Of a stretch of DNA of 64,000 nt, positions 52,722-63,850 are shown piece after piece. Origin of the DNA: Halopseudomonas xiamenensis. GTDB lineage: Bacteria; Pseudomonadota; Gammaproteobacteria; Pseudomonadales; Pseudomonadaceae. The stretch lies in contig NZ_JACLGO010000013.1 of the NCBI RefSeq assembly GCF_014219065.1, positions 43,293 through 107,292 of the forward strand, read 5' to 3'. The notes under the pieces were generated by a model. The model worked only from the letters and a program-made list of their open reading frames with translations, was not told the origin of the DNA and made no database searches. Numbering within the stretch: the stretch's first letter is position 1; every line of letters starts with the position of its first letter. The position numbers were made by a program, and so were the translations under genes.

Positions 52722-53411
52722 TTATACGGCCAGGTAGGAGGCGACCTTGGCCTCGTCGACCGTGGCGCGCAGCTCCTCGTGGACGATCTCGCCCTTCTCG
52801 ATCACCAGGATGCGGTCGGCGATATCGAGGGCGAACTTGAGTACCTGCTCGGAGACGATGATCGACAGGCCGCGCTGATCACGGATGGTCTTGAGGGTGC
52901 GGGCCATGTCGCTGATGATCGATGGCTGGATGCCCTCGGTCGGCTCGTCGAGCAGCAGCAGCTTGGGATCGCTGGCCAGCGCGCGGGCGATGGCCAGTTG
53001 TTGCTGCTGCCCGCCGGACAGGTTGCCGCCGCGCCGCGAGCGCATTTCCAGCAGCACCGGGAACAGGTCGTAGAGGTCGTCGGGCACGCTGCGCCGACCG
53101 GTCACGGTGAGGCCGGTCTCGATGTTCTCCCTGACGGTCATGGTCGAGAAGATCATCCGCCCCTGGGGCACGAAGCCGAACCCGGCCTTGACCCGCTCGT
53201 GGCTCTTGAGCCCGGTGATTTCCTTGCCGTCCAGGTTGACGCTGCCGCCCTGGCTGGGAATCACCCCCATCAGCGATTTCATCAGCGTGGTCTTGCCCAT
53301 GCCGTTACGACCCATGATGGCGACGATTTCGTTCTTGCCGACGCTGAAGTTCATCTTGCGCAGGATTTCGCTCTGTCCGTAGGCCACTGAATAATCGGAT
53401 ACGTTCAACAT
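52722..53411 (-). CDS. urtE: ABC transporter ATPase, UrtE-type
   Basis: 229 residues. Walker A GRNGMGKTT near 35, signature LSGGQQQQLAIARAL near 134 and Walker B KLLLLDEPTEG near 154. It is the LivF/UrtE branch. One of two ATPases for the urea/short-chain-amide importer. AAAGGAG before ATG 53411; 12 bp after urtD. Confidence 0.92.
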   Translation of the reverse strand: MLNVSDYSVAYGQSEILRKMNFSVGKNEIVAIMGRNGMGKTTLMKSLMGVIPSQGGSVNLDGKEITGLKSHERVKAGFGFVPQGRMIFSTMTVRENIETGLTVTGRRSVPDDLYDLFPVLLEMRSRRGGNLSGGQQQQLAIARALASDPKLLLLDEPTEGIQPSIISDMARTLKTIRDQRGLSIIVSEQVLKFALDIADRILVIEKGEIVHEELRATVDEAKVASYLAV

Positions 53412-53423
53412 GTGCTGCTCCTT

Positions 53424-54169
<746 letters not shown>

Positions 54170-54173
<4 letters not shown>

Positions 54174-55333
54174 GGGGTGGCTCCCTGGCTGTTGGATTCA
54201 AGGTGGGGCTGCGTCTGCTCCGACGGGGTCTGCTTGCCGAAGATCCGGTCCAGCAACCGATCCACGTGCGGGCCGACGTAGGTGGCGTACAGGCCGGCGA
54301 TGCCGTTGGGCAGGCCGAGCACCACGCCGATGAAGATCAGGCCCATGGCGAACAGCCACAGCTCGGGGAAGTTCTCGCCGAACACGGTCTTCGCCACGCT
54401 GACCAGCAGCACGCCGTAGACCGCACCGATCAGCGACAGCCGGCCACCGACGGCGCAGAAGATGACCATTTCGATCGACGGCACCACACCGACGAAGCTC
54501 GGCGACATGAAGCCTTCCTGCAGGGTGAACATGGCCCCGCCGATCCCGGCGAAGGCGGCGCCGATGCAGAACACGAAGATCTTGAAGTTGGCGATGTCGT
54601 AGCCGGAAAACCGCACCCGGTCCTCCTGCCCGCGCATGGCCACCAGGATGCGTCCGGTCTTGCTGCGGCGGATGTACTGGGCGATCAGCAGGCAGGCGAA
54701 CAGCAGCGCCACGCAGACGAAGTACAGCGCATAGCTGGCCGAGTCGGTGTGGATGTTCCAGCCCTTGAGGGTACGCAGGTCGGTGATGCCGTTGACCCCG
54801 CCGGTCAGGCCCTGCTGGCCGATGATCAGGATGGTCAGGATGGCAGCGATCGACTGGGTGATGATGGCGAAGTACACCCCGCCGACCCGGCGCTTGAACA
54901 TCGCCAGACCGATCAGGTAGGCGACGATCATCGGCACCACCACCACTGCCAGAATACTGAAGGTCAGGCTGTAGAAGGGCTCCCAGAACCACGGCAGTTC
55001 GGTGATGCGGTTCCAGTCCATGAAGTCGGGAATGCCCGGCGTGGTCTGGATGCGGGTGTTCTCCGGGGTCGAGGCCTCCAGCTTGAGGTACATGGCCAGG
55101 GCGTAGCCACCCAGACCGTAGAACACTCCCTGGCCGAGACTGAGAATCCCGCCGTAACCCCAGCACAGCACCAGGCCGACGGCGACGAAGGCGAAGCTGA
55201 GGAACTTGCCGGTCTGGTTCAGACGCATCACATCGAGCGTCAGCGGCAGTATCACTACCAGCAGCAGCGCCAGCACCACGAAGGCGAGCAGATCCTGGCG
55301 CGGCATGTAGTCCTTGAAGGATGAAAAAGGCAT
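54170..55333 (-). CDS. urtC: ABC transporter permease, UrtC-type
   Basis: 387 residues, about 9-10 membrane helices. It has GYGGILSLGQGVFYGLGGYALAMYL near 60 (split by eye) and the GREDRVRFSGY-like coupling loop near 240. LivM/UrtC family, with the longer first part usual for UrtC. GGAGG before ATG 55333. Confidence 0.92.
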
Positions 55334-55345
55334 GCGGTATTCCTC

Positions 55346-56272
55346 CTAGCGCCGTACTTTCAGACTGAACAGACCCTGCGGCCTGAACATCAGGATGATC
55401 ACCACCACCAGCAGGGTGAGAACCTTGGCCATCGAGCCGCCCATGAAGAACTCGAGGATCGACTGCGACTGCGAGATGCTGAAGGCCGAGGCTACGGTGC
55501 CGAGCAGGCTGCCGGCGCCACCGAACACCACCACCAGGAAGGTGTCGACGATATACAGCTGGCCGGAACTCGGGCCGGTGGAACCGATCATGGTGAAGGC
55601 GCTGCCAGCGACCCCGGCGATGCCGCAACCGAGGGCGAAGGTCAGGCGGTCGACCCGCGCGGTATTGATGCCAACGGCACCGGCCATGGGGCGGTTCTGC
55701 ACCACCGCGCGCACCTGTTTGCCCCAGCGCGAGCGGTACATCAGGGCAGCGACGAACAGGGTGGCGAGGACCGCCAGGACCATGACGAACAGGCCGTTGA
55801 TCGGCACCTCGATCATGTCGGTGAGCTGGTAGGAGCCCATCAGCCAATCGGGGATCACCACGCCGACCTCACGGGCGCCGAAGATCGAGCGGTAGGTCTG
55901 CTGCATGATCAGGCTCAGGCCCCAGGTCGCCAGCAGGGTGTCCAGCGGGCGGTGATAGAGGAAGCGGATCATGCTCCATTCCACCAGGGCCCCGAGCAGC
56001 GCCGCGGCGAAGAAGGCGAAGACGATGGCGAACAGGAAATACGAGCCGAACAGTTGGGGAAAGTGACTGGCGAACAGATTGGAGGTCATGTAGGTGACGT
56101 AGGCACCGAGAATCATGAACTCCCCATGCGCCATGTTGATGACCCCCATCTGGCCGAAGATGATGGCCAGGCCCAGGGCCATGAGAACAAACACCGCAAA
56201 CAGAATCAGACCGGCAAACCCCTGCATGGCAAAGATCGCGGACAGCTCGGCGGCAGAGAAATCAGAGAACAT
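55346..56272 (-). CDS. urtB: ABC transporter permease, UrtB-type
   Basis: 308 residues, about 8 membrane helices. FGQMGVINMAHGEFMILGAY near 38 is the LivH/UrtB signature, and the late VVFGGAGSLLGT loop is present. GGAGG before ATG 56272. Forms the channel with UrtC. Confidence 0.92.
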   Translation of the reverse strand: MFSDFSAAELSAIFAMQGFAGLILFAVFVLMALGLAIIFGQMGVINMAHGEFMILGAYVTYMTSNLFASHFPQLFGSYFLFAIVFAFFAAALLGALVEWSMIRFLYHRPLDTLLATWGLSLIMQQTYRSIFGAREVGVVIPDWLMGSYQLTDMIEVPINGLFVMVLAVLATLFVAALMYRSRWGKQVRAVVQNRPMAGAVGINTARVDRLTFALGCGIAGVAGSAFTMIGSTGPSSGQLYIVDTFLVVVFGGAGSLLGTVASAFSISQSQSILEFFMGGSMAKVLTLLVVVIILMFRPQGLFSLKVRR

Positions 56273-56356
56273 GGTCCTTCCTCCGGCGATATGAACAGGG
56301 ATGGCGGCACCGCTGGTGCCAGACCCGCACCCGGAAGGGTGCGGGCCGGGGCAGGG

Positions 56357-57634
56357 TTACTGGTAACCGGCGGGGAACGGATCGGGTTCCATCAGCTCTT
56401 CGGTCTCGTGGACAACCTTGAACTGACCGTCGCGCTGGGCGTGGCCGATGCGGCCCTTGGACCAGAGGTGATGGTTCTCGTGGATACGCACGTAGCCTTC
56501 CGGCGCGGTGGTCAGCTCGATGTCCGGCGAGGCGGCACGCACCTTGTCGACATCGAAGGAGCCAGCGGCTTCGACCGCGGCCTTCCACAGCCAGGGCCCG
56601 AGGTAGGCGGCCTGGGTCACGTCACCGATAACCGCATCGGCACCCCAGCGCTCCTTGAAGGCCTTGACGAAGGCTTCATTGTTTTCGTTCGGCAGGCTCT
56701 GGAAATACTTCATCGAGGCATAGGCGCCGGCGATGTTCTCACCACCGATACCGAGGACTTCATCCTCGGTGACCGAGATGGTCAGCAGGGTGAAATCTTC
56801 CTTGGTCATGTCCAGGCCGGCGGCCTTGAGCTGGCGGTAGAAGGCCACGTTGGAGCCACCGACCACCGAGGCGAAGATCACATCCGGCTTGCGCAGGCGG
56901 ATACGGTTGATCACCGAGTTGAAGCTGGTATGGCCGAGCGGGAAGTAATCCTCCCCGACCACCTGGCCACCCAGATGCTGTTCGATGTGGGTTCGGGCGA
57001 TCTTGTTCGAGGTGCGTGGCCAGATATAGTCCGAGCCAATCAGATAAAAGGTCTTGGCGTCCTTTTCCTCGGCTACCCAGTCCAACCCGGCAAGTACCTG
57101 CTGGGTGGCTTCCTGGCCGGTGTAGATCACGTTCGGCGATTGCTCCAGACCCTCGTAGAAGGTCGGGTAGTAGAGCATGCCGTTGTAGCGTTCGAAGATC
57201 GGCAGCACCGCCTTGCGCGAGGCCGAGGTCCAGCAGCCGAACACCGCGGCTACCTTGTCCTGGCGCAGCAGCTTGTTGGAGCGGTCGGCGAAGGTCGGCC
57301 AGTCGCTGGCGCCGTCTTCCTGGATGTACTCGATCTTGCGCCCGAGCACACCCCCCATGGCGTTGATCTGTTCGATGGCGAGAATCTCCGCCTGTACCGA
57401 GCCTTCCTCACTGATCGCCATGGTGCCGGTGATCGAGTGCAGGATGCCGACCTTCACGGTGTTATCGGTGACCGCCAGGCCGGTGGTATTGACCTCGGCG
57501 GTGGCGGGTGCCGCAGCCTGTATGGTCATCGGCATGCTCGCCATCATCACCGCGGCGGTGATCGCCGTGACAGTGGTGGAGAGAAACTTGCGGCGTGTCT
57601 GCTTGAACGGCTTGGAGTCATTGGAATGATCCAT
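56357..57634 (-). CDS. urtA: ABC transporter substrate-binding protein, UrtA/FmdD-type
   Basis: 425 residues from ATG 57634 (GAGGAAG upstream). The N-terminus has a Tat-like twin-arginine signal (TRRKFLST, then a hydrophobic stretch to IQAAAP). The mature part (VKVGILHSITGTMAISEEG, GCWTSASRKAVLPIFE) is of the urea/short-chain-amide binder class. First gene of the urtABCDE-amiE-amiB-fmdAB run on the minus strand. Whether urea or amides are bound cannot be told; the amidase genes favour amides. Confidence 0.92.
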   Translation of the reverse strand: MDHSNDSKPFKQTRRKFLSTTVTAITAAVMMASMPMTIQAAAPATAEVNTTGLAVTDNTVKVGILHSITGTMAISEEGSVQAEILAIEQINAMGGVLGRKIEYIQEDGASDWPTFADRSNKLLRQDKVAAVFGCWTSASRKAVLPIFERYNGMLYYPTFYEGLEQSPNVIYTGQEATQQVLAGLDWVAEEKDAKTFYLIGSDYIWPRTSNKIARTHIEQHLGGQVVGEDYFPLGHTSFNSVINRIRLRKPDVIFASVVGGSNVAFYRQLKAAGLDMTKEDFTLLTISVTEDEVLGIGGENIAGAYASMKYFQSLPNENNEAFVKAFKERWGADAVIGDVTQAAYLGPWLWKAAVEAAGSFDVDKVRAASPDIELTTAPEGYVRIHENHHLWSKGRIGHAQRDGQFKVVHETEELMEPDPFPAGYQ

Positions 57635-57977
57635 AGATGCTTCCTCGTTATCGGTTGATCCTTCTGAATTGCTGTCACCGGTGGCAGGGCCGGTGACAGC
57701 CACAGCGCCCACGTCTCGCATTCTGCGCAGCCCTCGCCAAGCTGCCCATTCGACAAATACCCCAGCCGCCTACGTCATTTGACGCATGGCGGATACCGGC
57801 AAACGGGGGTAGGAGCACCAGCGGGCAGCGCACTGGCATATATCTGGCATGGGTATTGGAAAGAGCCCTGGGTCCGGCCGGGGAGGGCGGATTCGGGGCT
57901 CGTCCAGATCGTGCCTGCACCGCGAAGGTGCACGCCAGCAAGCCAGTGTCACCGCATCTGGCATCGAGGGGAGCAGG
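57635..57977. other. Divergent promoter region of urtA and the sensor kinase
   Basis: 343 bp with no credible gene. It holds the CCTACGTCATTTGACG element at 57769-57784, about 135 bp from the urtA start, and promoters for both directions are expected. Confidence 0.6.
57769..57784. promoter_or_regulatory. 16-bp element shared with the fmdA promoter
   Basis: CCTACGTCATTTGACG is identical to the first 16 bases of the palindrome at 50445-50464; after it the arm is imperfect (CATGG for TAGG). Likely the same regulator site. Confidence 0.65.
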
Positions 57978-60900
57978 ATGACCGCCAGACAACACATCTT
58001 CCGTGTGCGTCGCAGCTATAACCAATGGGTGGCCAACGAGACGCTGGAGGATTACGCCCTGCGCTTCACCGCCAAGAGCGCCCGGCGCTGGTCCGGGGCG
58101 AAGGTGGCGGGCACCGCCCTGGGGGCGATCTCGTTCCTCGCACTGGAGGCGATCGGCGGCGCCATCACCCTGCACTACGGATTCAACAATGCGGTGGCGG
58201 CGATCCTGGCGGTATGTACGGTGATCTTCCTCACTGCCATCCCGATCAGCTACTACGCCGCCCGCTACGGCGTGGACAGCGATCTGCTGACCCGTGGCGC
58301 CGGCTTCGGCTATATCGGCTCGACCATCACCTCGCTGATCTACGCCAGCTTCACCTTCATCTTCTTCGCCCTGGAAGCGGTGATCATGGCCATGGCCCTG
58401 GAGCTGCTGTTCGGCGTGCCGCTGGTGGTCGGCTACATTCTCTGCGCGGTGATCATCATCCCGCTGGTGACCCATGGCATCACCCTGATCAGCCGCTTCC
58501 AGCTATGGACCCAGCCGTTGTGGCTGGTGCTGCAGCTGCTGCCGTTCGTGTTCATCATCTACCTGAACGTCAGTGCGGTGGAGGACTGGACCCAGTTCGC
58601 CGGTACCGAGCCCGGCAGCGGCCCGGAGCACGGCGTCAACCTGCTGATGTTCGGCGCCGCAGCGGCGGTGATGTTCGCACTGGTGGCGCAGGTCGGCGAG
58701 CAGGTCGACTTCCTGCGTTTCGTTCCCGAGCCCGAGGCGGGCCGGCGCCTGCGCTGGTGGGCGGCGGTCATGGCGGGCGGCCCCGGCTGGGTGCTGATCG
58801 GCGTGTGCAAGCTGCTGGCCGGCTCGTTCCTCGCGGTGCTGGCGCTCCACCACGCCATCCCTCTGGAGGAGGCCGCCGACCCCACGCGCATGTACATGGT
58901 CGCCTTCGGCTACCTGACCAGCTCACCCCAGGTGGCGCTGGCGCTGGCCGGTATCTTCGTCATCATCTGCCAGGTCAAGATCAACGTCACCAACGCCTAT
59001 GCCGGCTCGATTGCCTGGTCCAACTTCTTCTCGCGGCTGACCCACAGCCACCCCGGCCGGGTGGTGTGGCTGGTGTTCAACGTCAGCATCGCCCTGCTGG
59101 TGATGGAGCTGGGCGTCTACCGCGCGCTGGAGGAAACCCTCGGCTACTATGGCATCATCGCCACTGCCTGGGCTGGCGCACTGGTCGCCGATCTGGTGAT
59201 CAACAAGCCGCTGGGCCTGTCGCCGTCACATATCGAATTCAGGCGCGCGCACCTGCACGACATCAACCCGGTCGGCGTGGGTGCCATGCTACTGGCCACC
59301 CTGGTCGGCATGCTCTGCTTTACCGGTGCCTTCGGCGAGGTGCCGCGCGCCCTGGCGCACTTCATCGCGCTGGGCACGGCATTGGTGACCGCGCCCTTGA
59401 TCGCCTGGCTGACCAGCGGCCGCTATTACCTGGCGCGCCAGGTGATTCGCATCCAGCCGGAGAGCGACGGCCGGTTGGCTTGCTGCATCTGCGAGAACCG
59501 CTTCGAGACCGAGGACATCACCCACTGCCCGGCCTATGGTGGGCATATCTGCTCGCTGTGCTGCTCGCTGGATGTGCGCTGCGGCGATTACTGCAAGCCG
59601 GGCGCCGACTATGCCAGCCAGTTGCGCGGTTTGCTGCGCCTGCTGCTGCCGGAGCGGCTGATGCCGCGGGTCGGCTCGCGGGTCGGGCATTTTCTCGGCC
59701 TGTTGCTGATGATCAACGGCCTGACCGCGCTGATGCTGTCGCTGATCTACTACCAGACCCCGTTCATCGACGCCGACACCCAGGCCCAGGCGCTGCTGGG
59801 TACCACCCTGTGGAAGGTGTTCTTCATCCTGCTGATCATCACCGGGGTGATCAGCTGGCTGTTCGTGCTGGCCCATGAAAGCCGGCGGGTGGCGCAGGAG
59901 GAGTCGAACCGGCAGAACCGCCTGCTGCTGGAGGAAATCGGCGCGCACAAGGCAACCGACCGCGCCCTGCAGGAGGCCAAGGAGCAGGCCGAAGCGGCCA
60001 ATCAGGCCAAGAGCCGCTACCTGACCGGCATCAGCCATGAATTGCGCTCGCCGCTCAACGCGGTGCTCGGCTATGCCCAGCTGCTGGAGCAGGACCCGCA
60101 GATGCCCGAACAGCGCCGGCCGGCGCTGACGGTGATTCGCCGTAGCGGTGAATACCTGGCCGATCTGATCGAAGGGCTGCTGGACATCTCCAAGATCGAA
60201 GCCGGCCGGCTGGAATTGAACCTGAGCGAGGTACGCATCGACCTGCTGCTCGATCAACTGGTCAACATGTTCCGCCTGCAGGCGGAGGACAAGGGCCTGG
60301 CCTTCCACTTCCACTGCCCGGACCGCTTACCGCGCTGGGTGCGCACCGATGAAAAGCGCCTGCGCCAGATCCTCATCAACCTGCTGTCCAACGCCATCAA
60401 GTACACCGAGCGTGGCGGGCTCAGCCTGACCGTGGGCTACCGCAGCGGGGTCGCCGAGTTCACCGTGAAGGACACCGGCGAAGGTATCCGCAGCGAGGAT
60501 TTCGAGCGTATCTTCCAGCCCTTCGAACGGGTGCGCCATCCCGGCTCCACCGCCTTTGGCACCGGCCTGGGGCTGACCATCACCCGATTGCTGTGCGATA
60601 TCATGGGCGGCGATATCAGCGTGCAGAGCACGCTGGGGCAGGGCAGCCAGTTCAAGGTCGCCCTGCTGTTGTCCAGCACCCGTGGCGCGGGCCGTGGCGA
60701 ACTGCCGGCCAGCCAGCCGCCACGCGGCTATGCCGGTGAGCCCAGGCGCATTCTGGTGATCGATGACGAGGACTCGCACCGCCAGTTGATGAACAGCCTG
60801 CTCACGCCGCTCGGCTTCCAGGTCACCACCCTGGGCAACCCGCTGCTGGCCGCCGAACGGGTGCGCAGCCAGCGCGTGGACCTGATTCTGCTCGATCTCA

Positions 60901-61349
60901 ACATGCCCGGCCTGGACGGCTGGAGTCTGCTGCAACAGTTGCGCGGCGAGGGTTGCAAGGCGCCGGTCATCATCCTTTCCGCCGATGCCGCCGATGGCGG
61001 CCAATTACAGAAGTCGGGGCTGCACGATGGCTATTTCATCAAGCCGGTGCCACTCAACCCGTTGCTGGAACAGATCGGCCAACTGCTCGAATTGCGCTGG
61101 CACCATGCCGGCGTCGCGCCCCAGCCGGAGCTGATCGCCTCCACTGCCGCACCGCCGGTCACCCCGCAGCAACTGCGCGGGCTGGCCGATATTGGCCACC
61201 GCAAGGGGCTGCTCGAGGCGCTGTACCAGTTGCGCGAGCAGGACGCCACACATGCCGCTTTCTACAGCGAGTTGATCCGCCTGGCCGAGGCCTTCCAGTT
61301 CGACGCCATACGCCAGCGCCTTCAGGTGAACGACCATGAATACCCGTAA
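57978..61349 (+). CDS. Hybrid histidine kinase with an NCS1-permease-like sensor domain
   Basis: 1123 residues from ATG 57978 (GGGGAG upstream). Residues 1-490 are about 12 membrane helices of the NCS1 cytosine/uracil/allantoin permease type. At 502-539 is a Cys-rich segment with ten Cys and one His that could bind metal. Two more membrane helices lie near 572-592 and 612-632, then a coiled coil. The kinase core has ISHELRSP (His688), NLLSNAIKY, DTGEGI and GTGLGLT. A receiver domain at 923-1040 carries LLDLNMPG (Asp973) and FIKPV Lys. It overlaps the response regulator gene by 14 bp. Sensing of an amide or urea by the permease part is inferred from position next to the amide genes. Confidence 0.9.
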   Translation: MTARQHIFRVRRSYNQWVANETLEDYALRFTAKSARRWSGAKVAGTALGAISFLALEAIGGAITLHYGFNNAVAAILAVCTVIFLTAIPISYYAARYGVDSDLLTRGAGFGYIGSTITSLIYASFTFIFFALEAVIMAMALELLFGVPLVVGYILCAVIIIPLVTHGITLISRFQLWTQPLWLVLQLLPFVFIIYLNVSAVEDWTQFAGTEPGSGPEHGVNLLMFGAAAAVMFALVAQVGEQVDFLRFVPEPEAGRRLRWWAAVMAGGPGWVLIGVCKLLAGSFLAVLALHHAIPLEEAADPTRMYMVAFGYLTSSPQVALALAGIFVIICQVKINVTNAYAGSIAWSNFFSRLTHSHPGRVVWLVFNVSIALLVMELGVYRALEETLGYYGIIATAWAGALVADLVINKPLGLSPSHIEFRRAHLHDINPVGVGAMLLATLVGMLCFTGAFGEVPRALAHFIALGTALVTAPLIAWLTSGRYYLARQVIRIQPESDGRLACCICENRFETEDITHCPAYGGHICSLCCSLDVRCGDYCKPGADYASQLRGLLRLLLPERLMPRVGSRVGHFLGLLLMINGLTALMLSLIYYQTPFIDADTQAQALLGTTLWKVFFILLIITGVISWLFVLAHESRRVAQEESNRQNRLLLEEIGAHKATDRALQEAKEQAEAANQAKSRYLTGISHELRSPLNAVLGYAQLLEQDPQMPEQRRPALTVIRRSGEYLADLIEGLLDISKIEAGRLELNLSEVRIDLLLDQLVNMFRLQAEDKGLAFHFHCPDRLPRWVRTDEKRLRQILINLLSNAIKYTERGGLSLTVGYRSGVAEFTVKDTGEGIRSEDFERIFQPFERVRHPGSTAFGTGLGLTITRLLCDIMGGDISVQSTLGQGSQFKVALLLSSTRGAGRGELPASQPPRGYAGEPRRILVIDDEDSHRQLMNSLLTPLGFQVTTLGNPLLAAERVRSQRVDLILLDLNMPGLDGWSLLQQLRGEGCKAPVIILSADAADGGQLQKSGLHDGYFIKPVPLNPLLEQIGQLLELRWHHAGVAPQPELIASTAAPPVTPQQLRGLADIGHRKGLLEALYQLREQDATHAAFYSELIRLAEAFQFDAIRQRLQVNDHEYP

Positions 61350-62253
61350 CTCTCTCAGCGATACCGTACTGATCGTCGATGATGCACTCGACAGCATCCG
61401 CATGCTCAACGACGTGCTGGAACATGCCGGCATGACCGTGCTGGTGGCGCTGGAAGGCGCCCAGGCGCTGAACATCAGCCGCAATATCACCCCGGATATC
61501 GTGCTGCTCGATGCCATGATGCCGAACATGGACGGTTTCGAAACCTGCCGCCAGCTCAAGCGCAATCCCGCACTGGCGGACGTGCCGATCATCTTCATGA
61601 CCGGGCTGAGCGACACCGAGCATGTGGTCATGGGCCTGAACGCCGGCGGTGTCGACTACGTCACCAAGCCGATCAACGCAGACGAGCTGATCGCCCGCAT
61701 GCAGGTTCATCTGGCCAATGCCCGCATCGCCCAGAGCGCCCGCCAGGCGCTGGACCAGACCGGCCAGTATCTGTTTGCCGTGGATCAGGGTGGGCAGATG
61801 CTGTGGGCCACGCCACAGGTGCATCAGCGGCTGCATCAGGCCGGTTATGGCCAGGCCGAGGATCTGGCGCTGCTGGCTGATGAGCTGGGCATCTGGCTGG
61901 ACCATCAGCCGCAGCCGGGGCATCATCTGGCGCCGCAGCGGGCCGGTGCCGACGGACCGTCGATCGAGTTCCTGGCGCGCGTCTCCGCCCAGGAAAACCT
62001 GCTGCGCCTGATAGACGACCCGCGCAGTTCGGATGCCAGTGTGCGCCTGCGTGATGCCCTCGGCCTGACCGGTCGTGAGGCGGATGTGATGCTGTGGATC
62101 GCCAACGGCAAGACCAATCGCGAGATCGGCCAGATCCTCGACATGAGTCCGCGCACGGTGAACAAGCATCTGGAGCAGGTATTTCGCAAGCTCGGGGTAG
62201 AGAACCGCACGGCGGCAGCTGCCGCGGCGATCAGGTGCCTGGCGCGGTTCTGA
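61336..62253 (+). CDS. LuxR-type response regulator
   Basis: 305 residues. Receiver domain at 1-130 (IVDDALD, VLLDAMMPNMDGF with Asp59, MTGLSDTE, YVTKPI Lys), a middle linker with a PAS-like feel at 140-230, and a LuxR HTH at about 238-300 (LTGREADVMLWIANGKTNREI split by eye, MSPRTVNKHLEQVFRKLG). It overlaps the end of the hybrid kinase, so the two form a pair. It probably binds the CCTACGTCA element in front of urtA and fmdA, inferred. Confidence 0.9.
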   Translation: MNTRNSLSDTVLIVDDALDSIRMLNDVLEHAGMTVLVALEGAQALNISRNITPDIVLLDAMMPNMDGFETCRQLKRNPALADVPIIFMTGLSDTEHVVMGLNAGGVDYVTKPINADELIARMQVHLANARIAQSARQALDQTGQYLFAVDQGGQMLWATPQVHQRLHQAGYGQAEDLALLADELGIWLDHQPQPGHHLAPQRAGADGPSIEFLARVSAQENLLRLIDDPRSSDASVRLRDALGLTGREADVMLWIANGKTNREIGQILDMSPRTVNKHLEQVFRKLGVENRTAAAAAAIRCLARF

Positions 62254-62506
62254 GCCTGGGAACTCGCCGCCACTGTCCAAACCGGTCAGGCAAATCGATC
62301 TTTCCGAACATTGATCGCCAAGCCCGCCGCCCTACTATGGGTGACATTCAGGTGCCGCTCGCCCCGCCATGGGGCGCGTCATCCAGCGCGACACAATCAT
62401 CGCTATTCGACGCACTGCCTCCAGCAACTGAGGCGGCAGGCGCGTGCACCTGAAAAAAAAGGGCCTACAGGCTCAACAACAAGAACAAGATAAAGGAAGT
62501 ACAACT

Positions 62507-63850
62507 ATGCAATCGGTGAACGTGTACGAGCTTACCGGCAAGTCGAAATTCAACCGTTTCCACGGACTCATTCTGTTCTGGTGTGTGCTCATCCTGATAA
62601 TCGACGGCTACGATCTGGCCGTGGTCGGGGCGGCGCTGCCTGCGATCATGGACGATATGGGTGTCGATGCCACCAGCGCCGGGATCATGGCCGGTTCGGC
62701 GCTCCTCGGTACCATGCTGGGCGCCATGTTCCTCGGGACGCTGGCCGACCGCATAGGCCGGCCGAAGATGATCGCGATCTGCGTCGCGTTGTTCAGCCTG
62801 TTCACGGCCGCCTCGGGCCTGACCAGCGACCCGGTCAGTTTCAGTATCACGCGCTTTCTGGCCGGCCTGGGCATCGGTGGCGTGTTGCCGGTGATGACCG
62901 CGCAGATGAGCGAGTTCTCCCCGGCCAAGTTGCGTGCCCGGCTGGTGACCCTGGTGTTTGCCGGTTATTCGGTGGGCGGTATTCTGGTGGCCCTGACCGG
63001 CAAGCAACTGATCGAAAGCCATGGCTGGCAGTCGGTGTTCTATATGGCCGGCCTGCCGGTGCTGCTGATCCCCTTCATTCTCAAGAGCATGCCCGAATCG
63101 ATGACCTTCCTGCTCAAGAAAGGCCGTCAGCAGGAGCTGCGGACGATTGTGCAGAAGATCGAACCGCAACTGGCCGTGAGCCAGCAGACCGTGTTCGTCG
63201 GGCTGGATGCAACCGCGACCAAGCAGGATACGCCGGTGCGCAACCTGTTCCGCGAGGGCCGCGGTTTCAGCACGGTGATGATCTGGACCGCCTTCATGAC
63301 CGGCCTGTTCATGGTCTACGCCCTCAATTCCTGGCTGACCAAGCTGATGGCCATGGCCGGTTTCAGCCTCGGCTCGGCACTGAACTTCGTGATCGTGTTC
63401 AACATCGGCGCCATCGTCGGTGCGGTCGGCGGTGGCTGGCTCAGTGACCGGCTGAATATCAAGCATGTGCTGGTGGTCTTCTACCTGATCGGTGCCGTGG
63501 CCTTGACCGTGCTGGGCTTTACCCGCTCGACCGGCCTGCTGTTCCTGATGGTGTTCATCGTTGGTGCCTCGACACTCGGCACCCAGTTGCTGGCCTATGC
63601 CTATGCCGGTGACTTCTATCCGCTGTCGATTCGCTCGACCGGCGTCGGCTTCGCCTCCGGCGTGGGCCGCATCGGCGCAATCGTGGCGCCGATCCTGATC
63701 GGCTGGCTGGTCTCGCTGAGCCTGCCGCTGGAGCAGAACTTCATGGCCATCGCCGTGGCAGGGCTGTTCGGTGCGGCGGCGGTGACCCTGGTCAACCAGT
63801 CGCGCGCTGATTCCACACAGGTTCGGGAAGCGGCAGCGCTGAACAACTGA
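62507..63850 (+). CDS. MFS transporter, AAHS (aromatic acid:H+ symporter) type
   Basis: 447 residues from ATG 62507 (AAGGAAG upstream). About 12 membrane helices. DGYDLAVVGAALPAIMDDMG near 29-48 and LGTLADRIGRPKMI near 80 are the DGxD and motif-A marks of the AAHS group (PcaK, BenK-like). Imports an aromatic or related carboxylate; substrate unknown. The 250-bp gap before it shows no gene, and there is no pathway gene beside it in the window. Confidence 0.85.
   Translation: MQSVNVYELTGKSKFNRFHGLILFWCVLILIIDGYDLAVVGAALPAIMDDMGVDATSAGIMAGSALLGTMLGAMFLGTLADRIGRPKMIAICVALFSLFTAASGLTSDPVSFSITRFLAGLGIGGVLPVMTAQMSEFSPAKLRARLVTLVFAGYSVGGILVALTGKQLIESHGWQSVFYMAGLPVLLIPFILKSMPESMTFLLKKGRQQELRTIVQKIEPQLAVSQQTVFVGLDATATKQDTPVRNLFREGRGFSTVMIWTAFMTGLFMVYALNSWLTKLMAMAGFSLGSALNFVIVFNIGAIVGAVGGGWLSDRLNIKHVLVVFYLIGAVALTVLGFTRSTGLLFLMVFIVGASTLGTQLLAYAYAGDFYPLSIRSTGVGFASGVGRIGAIVAPILIGWLVSLSLPLEQNFMAIAVAGLFGAAAVTLVNQSRADSTQVREAAALNN

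Noticed and set aside
54203..57658. Long plus-strand frames over urtC, urtB and urtA
   Set aside because: Opposite-strand shadows in high-GC DNA, rich in His, Gln, Asp and Gly without domains. The Urt genes are clear.
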